Assembly (NCBI RefSeq): GCF_900112605.1
Contig: NZ_FOMJ01000001.1
Span: 458,577 to 522,576, forward strand
Source of the DNA: Thiohalospira halophila DSM 15071
GTDB lineage: Bacteria; Pseudomonadota; Gammaproteobacteria; Thiohalospirales; Thiohalospiraceae
DNA length: 64,000 nucleotides
Direction of reading: 5' to 3'
Positions within the stretch are counted from its first letter, which is position 1, and each line of letters begins with the position of its first letter. Positions 1 through 8,309 of this stretch are shown here, one piece after another. Position numbers and translations under genes: made by a program. The notes under the pieces are model-generated. The model saw nothing but the letters and a program-made list of their open reading frames with translations, had not been told where the DNA came from and ran no database searches.

Positions 1-507
1 GGCGAGGAGTTCGAGCGCAACCGCCACGGCCTGGGCTTCCACTTCTACCGCCAGCCCTGGCGCCTCTCCGGGGAGTACATCTTCGGCAACGGCATGGTCT
101 ACAACGGCACCAATCCGCCCTTCACCGACCCCGGCGAGGACATCGGTGATGTGCTGCCGAAGATGGCCTGGGGCGAGGACAACGAGTTCGACGGCTGGTA
201 CCTCGACGCCGCCTGGTTCGTCCAGCCCAACAAGCTGGCGCTACAGGCGCGCTACGACGTCCTCAATCGCCTCAACGAGTTCGACGGCGATGGCCAGTTC
301 GCTAGTGGGGGGCACCCCGAACGGGTCTTCGAGACCTGGACCCTGGGCCTGCAGTACTGGGTCCACCCCATCAAGAGCCAGTGGACCCTCTCCTACCGCA
401 TCCGCGATCTGGAAGCGCCCCACAACGACGGCGCCGACAAGGTAGGCAGCACCATGGGCAACGAGATCGCCCTCCAGTACTTCCACCTCTTTAACGCCGG
501 CGGCTAG
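1..507 (+). CDS. C-terminal part of an outer-membrane porin-like protein (5' truncated by window)
   Basis: The reading frame is open from the first base of the window and stops at TAG 505-507, so only the last 168 residues are visible. The sequence alternates aromatic and polar residues in short strands (YIFGNGMVY, WYLDAAWFV, LALQARYDVL, WTLGLQYWV, WTLSYRIRDL, IALQYFHLF), the pattern of transmembrane beta-strands. That fits a trimeric porin of the phosphate- or carbohydrate-selective type. The last strand ends in a phenylalanine followed by four residues, slightly unlike the usual terminal F. Substrate cannot be told from this fragment. It is followed at once by a strong hairpin terminator. 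Confidence 0.6.
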   Translation, partial: GEEFERNRHGLGFHFYRQPWRLSGEYIFGNGMVYNGTNPPFTDPGEDIGDVLPKMAWGEDNEFDGWYLDAAWFVQPNKLALQARYDVLNRLNEFDGDGQFASGGHPERVFETWTLGLQYWVHPIKSQWTLSYRIRDLEAPHNDGADKVGSTMGNEIALQYFHLFNAGG

Positions 508-515
508 TCGGCGGT

Positions 516-539
516 GGGCCCCGCCGGGTGGCGGGGCCC
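516..539. terminator. Intergenic GC-rich hairpin, likely bidirectional terminator
   Basis: A perfect 10-bp inverted repeat (GGGCCCCGCC / GGCGGGGCCC) with a 4-nt loop lies 8 bp after the porin stop and 5 bp after the stop of the convergent small gene. There is no long T tract on either side, so termination strength is uncertain. Confidence 0.7.
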
Positions 540-544
540 CTCCC

Positions 545-760
545 TCATTGCTGTTTCCCGCCCGCGTCGCGCCGCGCCGTGGGCGGGCAGTCCTCCCGCC
601 AGAGACAGTCGGTGCGGTCGCAGAGGCCGGCCGGGTCGGTGGCGAAGCAGTCGAAGCTCCCCTCCTGCCGCTGAATGGCGCGAACCAGCTCCCGCTTGCT
701 GCGATGGGAACCGGTAACGCCCTTTTCCGCCGCGATGGCGCGGATCTGCTGCATATTCAT
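545..760 (-). CDS. Small SAP-like / four-cysteine protein
   Basis: A 71-residue protein. The N-terminal half (MNMQQIRAIAAEKGV, then KRELVRAIQ) has the helix-extended loop-helix look of a SAP or Rho-N nucleic-acid-binding motif. The C-terminal half holds four cysteines (FDCF, LCD, DCLW, EDC) that could bind a metal. Short gammaproteobacterial proteins of this design are known but their role is not established. I chose the ATG at 760 because a GGGAG Shine-Dalgarno lies 6 nt before it; the in-frame ATG at 766 would have no spacing. It converges with the porin gene across the hairpin at 516-539 and is divergent from gnd. Confidence 0.7.
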   Translation of the reverse strand: MNMQQIRAIAAEKGVTGSHRSKRELVRAIQRQEGSFDCFATDPAGLCDRTDCLWREDCPPTARRDAGGKQQ

Positions 761-835
761 GTCCATCTCCCTGTTCGATTGCCGACGGGTAGCCCTGCCC
801 GCCCACTCGGGAGTATCGTCGAAGCCCATCGAATT

Positions 836-847
836 GAACAGGAGGCA
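836..847 (+). promoter_or_regulatory. Strong ribosome binding site of gnd
   Basis: AACAGGAGGCAG just upstream of the ATG at 852 contains a full AGGAGG. It fixes the gnd start and rules out the upstream in-frame start at 675, which would overlap the divergent small gene. Confidence 0.7.
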
Positions 848-851
848 GCAG

Positions 852-1775
852 ATGCGTCTGGCGATGCTGGGACTCGGCCGCATGGGCGGCAACATGGCCC
901 GCCGGCTGGCCGCCGGCGGCATCGAGGTGGTCGGCTGGAACCGCAGCCGCGAGACCGCGGACGCCCTGGCCGCGGAGTGGGACCGCATCTCCGCGGCGGG
1001 CACCATGGCCGAGGCGGTAGAGGCCCTGACCCCGCCGCGGGTGGTCTGGTCGATGCTCCCGGCCGGCGAGGCCACCGAGGCGGCCCTGATGGAGCTCACC
1101 CGCCACCTGGAGCCCGGCGACATCGTTGTCGACGGCGGCAATGCCGACTATCGCGAGAGCCTGGATCACGGCCGCCTCCTGGGCGACAGCGGCATCGAGT
1201 TCATCGACGCCGGGGTCTCCGGCGGTGTCTGGGGCCGCGAGGAGGGCTACTGCCTCATGGTCGGCGGGACCGAGGCCGCGGTAGGCCGGCTGGAGCCCGC
1301 CCTGCGGGTGCTGGCGCCGGCCCCGGACCGCGGCTGGGCGCGCGTGGGCCCGGTGGGCGCCGGCCACTTCACCAAGATGGTCCACAACGGCGTCGAGTAC
1401 GGCATGATGCAGGCCTTCGCCGAGGGCTTCGATCTGCTGGAGCGCAAGGAGGCCTTCGCCATCGACCCCGGCCAGGTGGCCGAACTCTGGCGCCACGGCT
1501 CGGTGGTCCGCTCCTGGCTGCTGGACCTGATGGCCGACTTCCTGGGCGAGGATGCCCGCCTGGACGACATCGCCCCCTGGGTGGCGGACTCCGGCGAGGG
1601 CCGCTGGACCGTGCGCGAGGCGGTGGACAGCGGCGTCCCCGCCCCGGTGCTCACCGCCGCCCTCTACGCCCGGTTTCAGAGTCAGGACGAGCGCGGCTAC
1701 CAGGCACGCCTGCTCGCCCGGCTGCGGCAGGCCTTTGGCGGCCACGCAGTCCGCCAGGGAGGCGAGGCGGAATGA
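852..1775 (+). CDS. gnd: 6-phosphogluconate dehydrogenase, decarboxylating (short form)
   Basis: Catalyses oxidative decarboxylation of 6-phosphogluconate to ribulose 5-phosphate in the cytosol. The 307-residue length marks the short GndA-like form, which in studied relatives often prefers NAD+ over the NADP+ used by the about 470-residue enzyme; cofactor preference here is inference. Visible motifs are the Rossmann loop GLGRMG at residues 7-12, DGGN from residue 94, and the catalytic lysine K175 in GHFTKMVHNG. The stop overlaps the zwf start (ATGA), so the two oxidative pentose-phosphate enzymes are translationally coupled. No lactonase gene is seen beside them. Confidence 0.93.
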   Translation: MRLAMLGLGRMGGNMARRLAAGGIEVVGWNRSRETADALAAEWDRISAAGTMAEAVEALTPPRVVWSMLPAGEATEAALMELTRHLEPGDIVVDGGNADYRESLDHGRLLGDSGIEFIDAGVSGGVWGREEGYCLMVGGTEAAVGRLEPALRVLAPAPDRGWARVGPVGAGHFTKMVHNGVEYGMMQAFAEGFDLLERKEAFAIDPGQVAELWRHGSVVRSWLLDLMADFLGEDARLDDIAPWVADSGEGRWTVREAVDSGVPAPVLTAALYARFQSQDERGYQARLLARLRQAFGGHAVRQGGEAE

Positions 1776-3247
1776 GCCTCGAGCCCTGCACCCTGGTGGT
1801 CTTCGGCGCCACGGGCAACCTCGCCCGGAACAAACTGCTGCCCTCCCTCTACCACCTGGAGGAGGCGGGCCGCCTGCCCGACGGCCTGGCCATCATCGGC
1901 TACGGCCGGCGGGAGTGGGACGACGACGCCTGGCGCGCCGACGTCCGCGAGACCCTGGCACCGCGGGTGCGCGGCGGCCTCGACGAGGCGGTCTGGGAGC
2001 GGCTGTCCGCCCGCCTGCGCTTCGTCGGCGGCGACCTCGGCGAGCCGGCCGGCTATACCGAGCTGGCCCGGCGCCTGGACCGGGAGACCGACCTCTCCCC
2101 CAACCTCCTCTTCTACATGGCCATCAACCCGGACCAGTACGCCCGGGTCTGCCAGGCCCTGGCCACCGCCGGCCTCAACACCGAGAACCGGGGGTGGCGG
2201 CGGATCATCCTGGAGAAGCCCTTCGGGTACGACTCCGAGTCGGCGGAGATCCTGGAGAACCGGCTCCATCGCGACTTCCGCGAGGAGCAGATCTTCCGCA
2301 TCGACCACTACCTGGGCAAGGCGATGGTCCAGAACGTCCTGGTCTTCCGCTTCGCCAACAGCCTCTTCGAGCCGCTGTGGAACCGCTACTACATCGACCA
2401 CGTCCAGATCACCCACTCGGAGCAGCAGGGGATCGCCGACCGCGCCGCCTTCTACGACGGCGTGGGCGCCCTGCGCGACATGCTCCAGAGCCACCTGCTC
2501 CAGCTGCTCACCCTGGTGGCCATGGAGCCGCCGCCGAACCTGGAGGCCGAGTCCCTGCGGGACGAGAAGGTGAAGGTCCTCAAGTCCATCCGCTCCATCC
2601 CGCGCTCGGCGGTCCACGCCCACGCCTTTCGCGCCCAGTACGCCGGCGGGAAGGTGGCCGGCGAGCCGGTGGCCGGCTACACCGAGGAGGCCGGCGTCCC
2701 CGGTGACAGCACCACGGAGACCTACGCCTCCCTGAAGCTCTACGTGGACAACTGGCGCTGGCGGGATGTCCCCTTCTACCTGCGCACCGGCAAGCGCATG
2801 GCGCGGAACACCTCCCAGGTCGCCATCCGTTTCCGCCATCCGCCCCAGCACCTCTTCCGCCAGACGCCCATCGACCGGCTGGAGCCCAACTGGCTCCTGC
2901 TCACCATCCAGCCCCAGGAGTGTCTGAGCATGGAGGTCCAGGTAAAGGAGCCGGGGCTGGAGATGCGGGCGGCCAATACCCGGCTGGATGCCAGCTACTG
3001 CCAGACCGCCGACTACCAGATCGACGCCTACGAATCCCTGCTGCTGGATGCCATCGAGGGGGACCGCTCCCTCTTCCTGCGCTACGACGAGATCCGCTGG
3101 GCCTGGCAGGTGGTGGACCCGGTACTCAAGGTCTGGTCCAGCGAGCGCGACTTCATCCACACCTACCCTGCCGGAAGCTGGGGCCCCGAGGAGGATTCCC
3201 GGCTCTTCGACCAGGATGACCAGAATTGGCGCAATAGCGTGGAATAA
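1772..3247 (+). CDS. zwf: Glucose-6-phosphate 1-dehydrogenase
   Basis: Oxidises glucose 6-phosphate to 6-phosphogluconolactone, the entry step of the oxidative pentose-phosphate branch. The 491-residue length is normal. The N-terminal nucleotide-binding loop reads GATGNLARNK from residue 12, where most relatives have GASGDLAKKK. The active-site signature RIDHYLGK is intact at residues 176-183, with the substrate-binding histidine and lysine present. It starts inside the gnd stop (ATGA overlap) and is followed 65 bp later by the EAL-HDOD gene. Confidence 0.95.
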   Translation: MSLEPCTLVVFGATGNLARNKLLPSLYHLEEAGRLPDGLAIIGYGRREWDDDAWRADVRETLAPRVRGGLDEAVWERLSARLRFVGGDLGEPAGYTELARRLDRETDLSPNLLFYMAINPDQYARVCQALATAGLNTENRGWRRIILEKPFGYDSESAEILENRLHRDFREEQIFRIDHYLGKAMVQNVLVFRFANSLFEPLWNRYYIDHVQITHSEQQGIADRAAFYDGVGALRDMLQSHLLQLLTLVAMEPPPNLEAESLRDEKVKVLKSIRSIPRSAVHAHAFRAQYAGGKVAGEPVAGYTEEAGVPGDSTTETYASLKLYVDNWRWRDVPFYLRTGKRMARNTSQVAIRFRHPPQHLFRQTPIDRLEPNWLLLTIQPQECLSMEVQVKEPGLEMRAANTRLDASYCQTADYQIDAYESLLLDAIEGDRSLFLRYDEIRWAWQVVDPVLKVWSSERDFIHTYPAGSWGPEEDSRLFDQDDQNWRNSVE

Positions 3248-3312
3248 TAGCCCAATCTTCAACGTCTCTGCGTTATGATTGAACAAAGGTCACGGGAACG
3301 ACCGGAGAAGGC

Positions 3313-4521
3313 ATGCAGGATTTCTTTATCGCGCGCCAGGCCATCTACGACCCCCACCAGGAGGTCCGCGGCTACGAGCTTCTGGCGCGGAGCAACGCCC
3401 AGGAGAACGCCAACACCCTCCCCGGCGAGCGGGCTACCGCCTCGGTCCTGGTCAATGCCTTCACCGAGATCGGCCTGGACGGCCTGGTGGGCGAGCAGCC
3501 CGCCTGGATCAACCTGACCCGGGATTTCATCGGTAACGACCTCCTGGCCGGACTGCCGCGACGGCGCATCGTCCTGGAGCTGCTGGAGAACATCGAGGTC
3601 GACCGACCACTGCTCAACCAGGTGCGCCGTCTCAAGGCCGCCGGCTCGCGCATCGCCCTGGACGATTTCTTCTATCGCCCGGAGCTGGAACCGCTCATCG
3701 AGCTGGCCGACGTGGTAAAGGTGGATATCCGCCCGCTGGAATGGGAAACGGTCCGCGATCACGCCGAACGGCTTCAGGACGCCGGAGTCACCCTCCTGGC
3801 GGAGAAGGTGGAGACGCCCGAGGAGTTCTCGGCGTGCAAGGAGATGGGCTTCCACCTCTACCAGGGCTTCTTCTTCTGCCGTCCCAAGCTCATCCAGGGA
3901 CGGCGGATGCCGGCGAATCGCTCCGTGGTCCTCCAGCTCCTCGCCCAGCTCGAGGAGCCGGAGACCAGCGTCAACGACCTGGAGCGGACCATCCGCAACG
4001 ACGTCGCCCTCTCCTACCGGCTGCTGCGCTACCTCAATTCCGCCGCCTTCATGCTGCGCCAGCGGATCGAGACGGTGCGCCGGGCCATCGTCATGCTGGG
4101 GCTGGATCGGATCCGGCACTGGGCGCGCATCCTGGCGCTCTCCCACGTGGACGACAAACCCAGCGAACTCCTGCGAATCGCCCTGATCCGGGCGCGAATG
4201 TGCGAGCTAAAGGCCCAGCACGAAGGGCTGGGCGAGGAGGCCGACACCTACTTCACCATCGGCCTGTTCTCCACCCTGGATGCCCTGCTGGACATGACCC
4301 TGGAGGACATCGTCGCCAGCCTCCCCCTGAGCGAACGGGTGGGCAACGCCCTGCTCCACCACCAGGGCGATCTCGGCCGCACCCTGGCCTGTGTCATCCA
4401 CTACGAACGGGCGGAATGGGAATGCGTCACCGAGGGCTGCCAGTGGCAGCCGCGGATCAAGGACGACTATCTGGACGCCATTACCTGGGCCGACCAGCTC
4501 AGCGCCCAGCTTCTGGACTGA
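3313..4521 (+). CDS. EAL-HDOD (YuxH-like) signalling protein
   Basis: A 402-residue cytosolic protein. Residues about 1-200 form an EAL fold (RGYELLAR, ELLENIEVD, LDDFFYRPE, VKVDIR, LLAEKVET), and about 205-390 form an HDOD domain (LSYRLLRYLNSAAF and following helices). Several EAL catalytic positions are replaced: EAL reads ELL and DDFG reads DDFF. Cyclic-di-GMP hydrolysis is therefore unlikely and a binding or scaffold role is inferred, as in other YuxH-type proteins. A GGAGAAGG site precedes the ATG. Its 3' end overlaps the convergent yihY-like gene by 23 bp, so no separate terminator fits between them. Confidence 0.88.
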   Translation: MQDFFIARQAIYDPHQEVRGYELLARSNAQENANTLPGERATASVLVNAFTEIGLDGLVGEQPAWINLTRDFIGNDLLAGLPRRRIVLELLENIEVDRPLLNQVRRLKAAGSRIALDDFFYRPELEPLIELADVVKVDIRPLEWETVRDHAERLQDAGVTLLAEKVETPEEFSACKEMGFHLYQGFFFCRPKLIQGRRMPANRSVVLQLLAQLEEPETSVNDLERTIRNDVALSYRLLRYLNSAAFMLRQRIETVRRAIVMLGLDRIRHWARILALSHVDDKPSELLRIALIRARMCELKAQHEGLGEEADTYFTIGLFSTLDALLDMTLEDIVASLPLSERVGNALLHHQGDLGRTLACVIHYERAEWECVTEGCQWQPRIKDDYLDAITWADQLSAQLLD

Positions 4522-5842
4522 CCTCCGCCCCCACCAGGTCGGCCACGGTCCGTTCGCCCAGCGCCGCCTCCACCGATCGATCCAGCTCGCCGGCCAGGTC
4601 GGCCACGGCCCCGGGCAGCGCCGCCGCATCGTAGCTCCGTAGCGCTCCCACCACCGAGTCCAGGCGGGTGCGGTGGATGTCCCGGGCCGGCATCAGCCCC
4701 TCCGGCTGGCCGCCGTGGACGACGATCTCCGCCGCCTCCAGCCGTTCCAGGATCGGCTCCAGGCGATCCCCGGCCACCCCGAGTTCCCGGGCGATCTCGT
4801 CCACCAGCGGTGGCGGCGCCCCGTCCCGGTGGCGCAGCCCGACCCGGTAGACCAGCGCCAGGGCCAGTGCCTCCGCCTCCGCGCCCATGGGCGCCGGCGC
4901 CTCGTCCTGCGCGCGGATGAAATGGGGGTTCTGGACGTAGAAGGCGATCTGGGAGCCGGTGAGCAGGATCAACCAGCTCAGGTAGAGCCAGATCAGGAAG
5001 AGGATGAGGATGGCGAAGCCGGAATAGATGGCGGCGTAGCGGGTGGAGCCGGCCACGAAGGTGGCGAAGCCCCAGCCGGTGATCTGCCACGCCAGCGCCG
5101 CCAGGGCGGCGCCGAGGAGTGCCGGCCCCAGCCGCACCCGGGTATTGGGGACGAAGAGATAGACGAAGGTAAAGGCCGCCACCAGCAGCACGAAGGGCGC
5201 CAGCCGGCCCGCCAGGGTCACCAGCTCCGACGGCAGGAAGGCGGTGAGCGTCTGCACCAGGCTGGAACTGGTCAGCGAGGCGATGATGCCCAGAGCGATG
5301 AAGACCAGCAGCGGCCCCACCAGCAGCACGGAGAGGTAATCCGAGAAGCGGCGCAACAGGGTCCGCGCCCGGCGCACCTGCCAGATGGCATTGAAGGCCT
5401 GCTCCACCTTCTGGATCAGCGCGACGACGGTGTAGAGCAACAGGAGCAGACCCAGCGCCCCGAGCACCCCGACCCGGATGTTGTCCACGAACTCGACCAT
5501 CTGCGCGGCGATCTCCGCCCCGCGCGGGCCCAGCGGTGCCAGGAAGCCGGCCAGGGCCGGCTCCACCTGGTTGTGAACGCCGAAGGCCTTGAGGACCGAG
5601 AAGCTCACCGCCAGCAGCGGCGCCAGGGAGAGAAGCGTGGTATAGACCAGGCTCATGGCCCGCAGGGGCAGCACGCCGGAGGCCATGCGCCGGACCACGG
5701 CATCGGCCACCTGCAGCGCTCCCAGCAGGAAGGCCAGTCCCCGGCCGAGTTCGCTGGCGGAGACCCGCCAGCGGCGCAGCTCCTCCAGCCGCTCACCGGC
5801 GCGTTCCAGCCGCGCCCGCCAGGTAGGACTCGTGGAAGTCAT
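4499..5842 (-). CDS. YihY/BrkB-family inner-membrane protein with C-terminal winged helix
   Basis: A 447-residue membrane protein of the family once named RNase BN. About six hydrophobic segments lie between residues 45 and 310 (for example LRAMSLVYTTLLSLAPLLAV and IYSGFAILILFLIWLYLSWL). They are followed by a soluble tail of about 130 residues with a winged-helix-like stretch (LVDEIARELGVAGDRLEPILERLEAAEIV). The biochemical function of the family is unresolved; the old RNase assignment is not supported in E. coli. It is the last gene of a three-gene unit, starting only 4 bp after the stop of a 34-residue membrane protein. It overlaps the EAL-HDOD gene tail to tail. Confidence 0.85.
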   Translation of the reverse strand: MTSTSPTWRARLERAGERLEELRRWRVSASELGRGLAFLLGALQVADAVVRRMASGVLPLRAMSLVYTTLLSLAPLLAVSFSVLKAFGVHNQVEPALAGFLAPLGPRGAEIAAQMVEFVDNIRVGVLGALGLLLLLYTVVALIQKVEQAFNAIWQVRRARTLLRRFSDYLSVLLVGPLLVFIALGIIASLTSSSLVQTLTAFLPSELVTLAGRLAPFVLLVAAFTFVYLFVPNTRVRLGPALLGAALAALAWQITGWGFATFVAGSTRYAAIYSGFAILILFLIWLYLSWLILLTGSQIAFYVQNPHFIRAQDEAPAPMGAEAEALALALVYRVGLRHRDGAPPPLVDEIARELGVAGDRLEPILERLEAAEIVVHGGQPEGLMPARDIHRTRLDSVVGALRSYDAAALPGAVADLAGELDRSVEAALGERTVADLVGAEVSPEAGR

Positions 5843-5846
5843 CGGG

Positions 5847-5951
5847 TCAGTGCCGCCGCCGGCGCCGGTTCCGCGCCTCCAGGCCGAAGACCAAGGCGCC
5901 GACGATCATGACGGCAACGGCAATGCCTGCGAGTACGATATAGCCGGTCAT
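5847..5951 (-). CDS. 34-residue single-pass membrane protein
   Basis: Reads MTGYIVLAGIAVAVMIVG followed by ALVFGLEARNR and a run of arginines before the stop. It has one clear transmembrane helix (residues about 4-23) and a strongly basic tail, so N-out/C-in topology is expected. Its ATG overlaps the stop of the upstream 60-residue gene (ATGA), and its own stop is 4 bp before yihY. That tight coupling is the main reason to call it real. Function is unknown; small partner subunits of membrane complexes look like this. Confidence 0.6.
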   Translation of the reverse strand: MTGYIVLAGIAVAVMIVGALVFGLEARNRRRRRH

Positions 5952-6130
5952 TCCGCGTTGTCCTCCGTTGTCAGGATCCCGAATCCCCACAGGACTGCGC
6001 CCAGAACCAGCCCCGAATAGGCCACCCCGGCAACCACTTCGTCCTGAAAGAACCCACCTACCGTAGCCGCGATGAACAGGGCCAGCCCCAGCCGGCGCAT
6101 GTCCTCTGCAAAGGCGCCACGTCGGCTCAT
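5948..6130 (-). CDS. 60-residue two-pass membrane protein
   Basis: Starts MSRRGAFAEDMRRLGLALFI and holds two hydrophobic helices (residues about 14-30 and 33-52) ending in an acidic tail (TTEDNAE). An AAGGAAG site sits just before the ATG at 6130, which makes this a better start than the upstream in-frame ATGs. It opens a three-gene unit (60 aa, 34 aa, yihY) with overlapping stops and starts. I do not recognise a characterised homologue. Confidence 0.65.
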   Translation of the reverse strand: MSRRGAFAEDMRRLGLALFIAATVGGFFQDEVVAGVAYSGLVLGAVLWGFGILTTEDNAE

Positions 6131-6265
6131 GGCTTCCTTCCCATGACTTTTACCTCCCTTCTTCCCTGAAAGGTCCTGCCCCGAGTATATCAGCCCCGCG
6201 CGGGGAGCCGCGGCCTCACCCCCCGGAGGAATGGTAGGATCCCGGAAAACCAAGCGGAATGCCCC

Positions 6266-8248
6266 ATGCCCCACGGACCCCTGGACGACATCCTCATCCT
6301 CCTCGCCGCCGCCGTCGTGGCGGTGGCGATCTTCCGGCGGCTCGCCCTGCCGCCCATCCTCGGCTACCTCCTGGTGGGGCTGCTGGTGGGGCCGCACGCC
6401 CTGGGGCTGGTCGCGGATACCGAGGGCACCCGTTTCATCGCCGAGTTCGGCGTGGTCTTCCTCCTCTTCATGCTGGGACTGGAGTTCTCCCTGCCCCAGC
6501 TCGTCTCCATGCGCGGGGCGGTCCTGGGCGTGGGCGGCTTCCAGGTCCTCGTAACGACGTTACTGGTGGCCGGCGGCGCCTGGGTCCTGGGGCTGGACCC
6601 CGCCGCCGCGCTGGTGGTCGGCGGGATACTCGCGCTCTCCTCCACCGCCATCGTGACCAAGCAGCTCACCGAGCAGATGGAGATCAACTCCCGCCATGGC
6701 CGGATGTCGGTGGGGATCCTGCTGTTCCAGGACCTGGCAGTGGTCCCCTTCCTGGTCCTCATCCCCATTCTCGGGGGCAATGCGGAGGACATGGCCACAG
6801 CCCTGGGCTGGGCCGGCCTCAAGGCGGTGGTGGTCTTCGCCGCCATGCTGGCCATCGGCCACTGGCTGCTGCGCCCGCTCTTCCAGGAGGTGGCCCGGGC
6901 GCGTTCGCCGGAGCTGTTCACCATGGCGGTGCTGCTGGTAGCGCTCACCGCTGCCTGGGCCACCCACAGCGCCGGCCTCTCCCTGGCCCTGGGGGCCTTC
7001 CTGGCCGGGATGATGCTCAGCGAGACCGAGTACCGCCACCAGGTGGAGACCGATATCCGGCCCTTCCGGGACCTCCTGCTGGGACTCTTCTTCATCACCG
7101 TAGGGATGCTCCTCAACCCCACCAATGTCCTGGAACTGGGTCACTGGATGGCCCTGCTGGCCCTGAGCCTGCTGGTGGGCAAGAGCCTGGTCATCCTGGG
7201 CATCGGGGCACTGGCGCGGGTACCGGGAGGGGTCGCCCTTCGAACCGGTCTCACCGTGGCCCAGGGGGGCGAGTTCGGCTTCGCCCTCCTGGCCCTGGCG
7301 CTCCAGCAGGAGCCCGCCCTGCTGGGCGAGACCACCGGTCAGGTGGTCCTGGGCGGGATCTTCCTGAGCATGGCGCTCTCGCCACTGGTCATCCGCTACA
7401 ACGGCAGCCTGGCCAAGTGGCTCTTCTCGGCCAGCTACGGCGACAACCGCGCCAGGATGACCGAGGCCGTGGCCGCCACCGGCCGGGAACTCGAGGACCA
7501 CGTGGTCATCTGCGGCTACGGCCGAGTGGGCCAGAACATCGCCCGCCTGCTAGAGCAGGAGGGATTCAGCTACATGGCCCTGGACCTGGACCCCCTCAAG
7601 GTCCGGGAGGCGCACAGCGGCGGCGAGGAGGTCCACTACGGCGATGCCACCCGCCGGGAGATCCTGGACGCCGCCGGCCTGGAGCGCGCCCGCCTGGTGG
7701 TCATCAGCTACAACGATGCCGCCTCCGCCCTGCGGATCCTGGAACACGTCCGCCAGGCCGACCCGGATAAGCCGGTACTGGTCCGCACCACTGACGACAG
7801 CCGCCTGGAGGATCTCCTGACCGCCGGCGCCACCGAGGTCATCCCCGAGACCCTGGAGGCGAGCCTGGTCATCGGCACCCACCTCCTCTTCCTCCTGGGC
7901 GTCCCGGCCCAGCGGGTGGCGGAACTGGAACAGCGGATCCGCGGCGACCGCTACAGCCTGCTGCGCGGCTTCTTCCGCGGCCAGGAGCCGACCGAGCCCG
8001 GCTCCTCGGCGGCCCAGGAGCGGCTCCACTCGGTGCCCCTGCAGGCCGGTGCACGCGCCGTGGGCCGGACCCTGGGCGAACTCGACCTGGAGGGTCTGGG
8101 GGTCCATGTCACCGCCGTCCGTCGCGGCGGGATCCGCGGCCCCCAGCCGGGCCCCGAGACCACCCTGCGCGACAGCGACGTCCTGGTCCTCTACGGCACC
8201 CCCGAGACCCTGGAGCGGGCCGAGTCCCGCCTGCTGGGCGGCCGCTAG
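6266..8248 (+). CDS. CPA2-family monovalent cation:proton antiporter with RCK domains (KefB/C-like)
   Basis: A 660-residue inner-membrane transporter. Residues about 5-385 form the Na+/H+-exchanger fold with 12-13 helices, including the family motif LLFQDLAVVP and a QGGEFGFALLALAL segment. Residues about 410-530 form a TrkA-N/RCK domain beginning DHVVICGYGRVGQNIA, a dinucleotide-binding loop. Residues about 575-655 form a TrkA-C domain ending the protein. It probably moves K+ or Na+ against protons, which fits a salt-adapted cell; ion specificity and any glutathione gating are inference. It is divergent from the yihY unit, with 135 bp between them. Confidence 0.9.
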   Translation: MPHGPLDDILILLAAAVVAVAIFRRLALPPILGYLLVGLLVGPHALGLVADTEGTRFIAEFGVVFLLFMLGLEFSLPQLVSMRGAVLGVGGFQVLVTTLLVAGGAWVLGLDPAAALVVGGILALSSTAIVTKQLTEQMEINSRHGRMSVGILLFQDLAVVPFLVLIPILGGNAEDMATALGWAGLKAVVVFAAMLAIGHWLLRPLFQEVARARSPELFTMAVLLVALTAAWATHSAGLSLALGAFLAGMMLSETEYRHQVETDIRPFRDLLLGLFFITVGMLLNPTNVLELGHWMALLALSLLVGKSLVILGIGALARVPGGVALRTGLTVAQGGEFGFALLALALQQEPALLGETTGQVVLGGIFLSMALSPLVIRYNGSLAKWLFSASYGDNRARMTEAVAATGRELEDHVVICGYGRVGQNIARLLEQEGFSYMALDLDPLKVREAHSGGEEVHYGDATRREILDAAGLERARLVVISYNDAASALRILEHVRQADPDKPVLVRTTDDSRLEDLLTAGATEVIPETLEASLVIGTHLLFLLGVPAQRVAELEQRIRGDRYSLLRGFFRGQEPTEPGSSAAQERLHSVPLQAGARAVGRTLGELDLEGLGVHVTAVRRGGIRGPQPGPETTLRDSDVLVLYGTPETLERAESRLLGGR

Positions 8249-8309
8249 CCGGACCATCCCCGCTCACCGGGGGAGGCAGAAGCGACCCACCTGTGGCAGG
8301 ATGATCACC

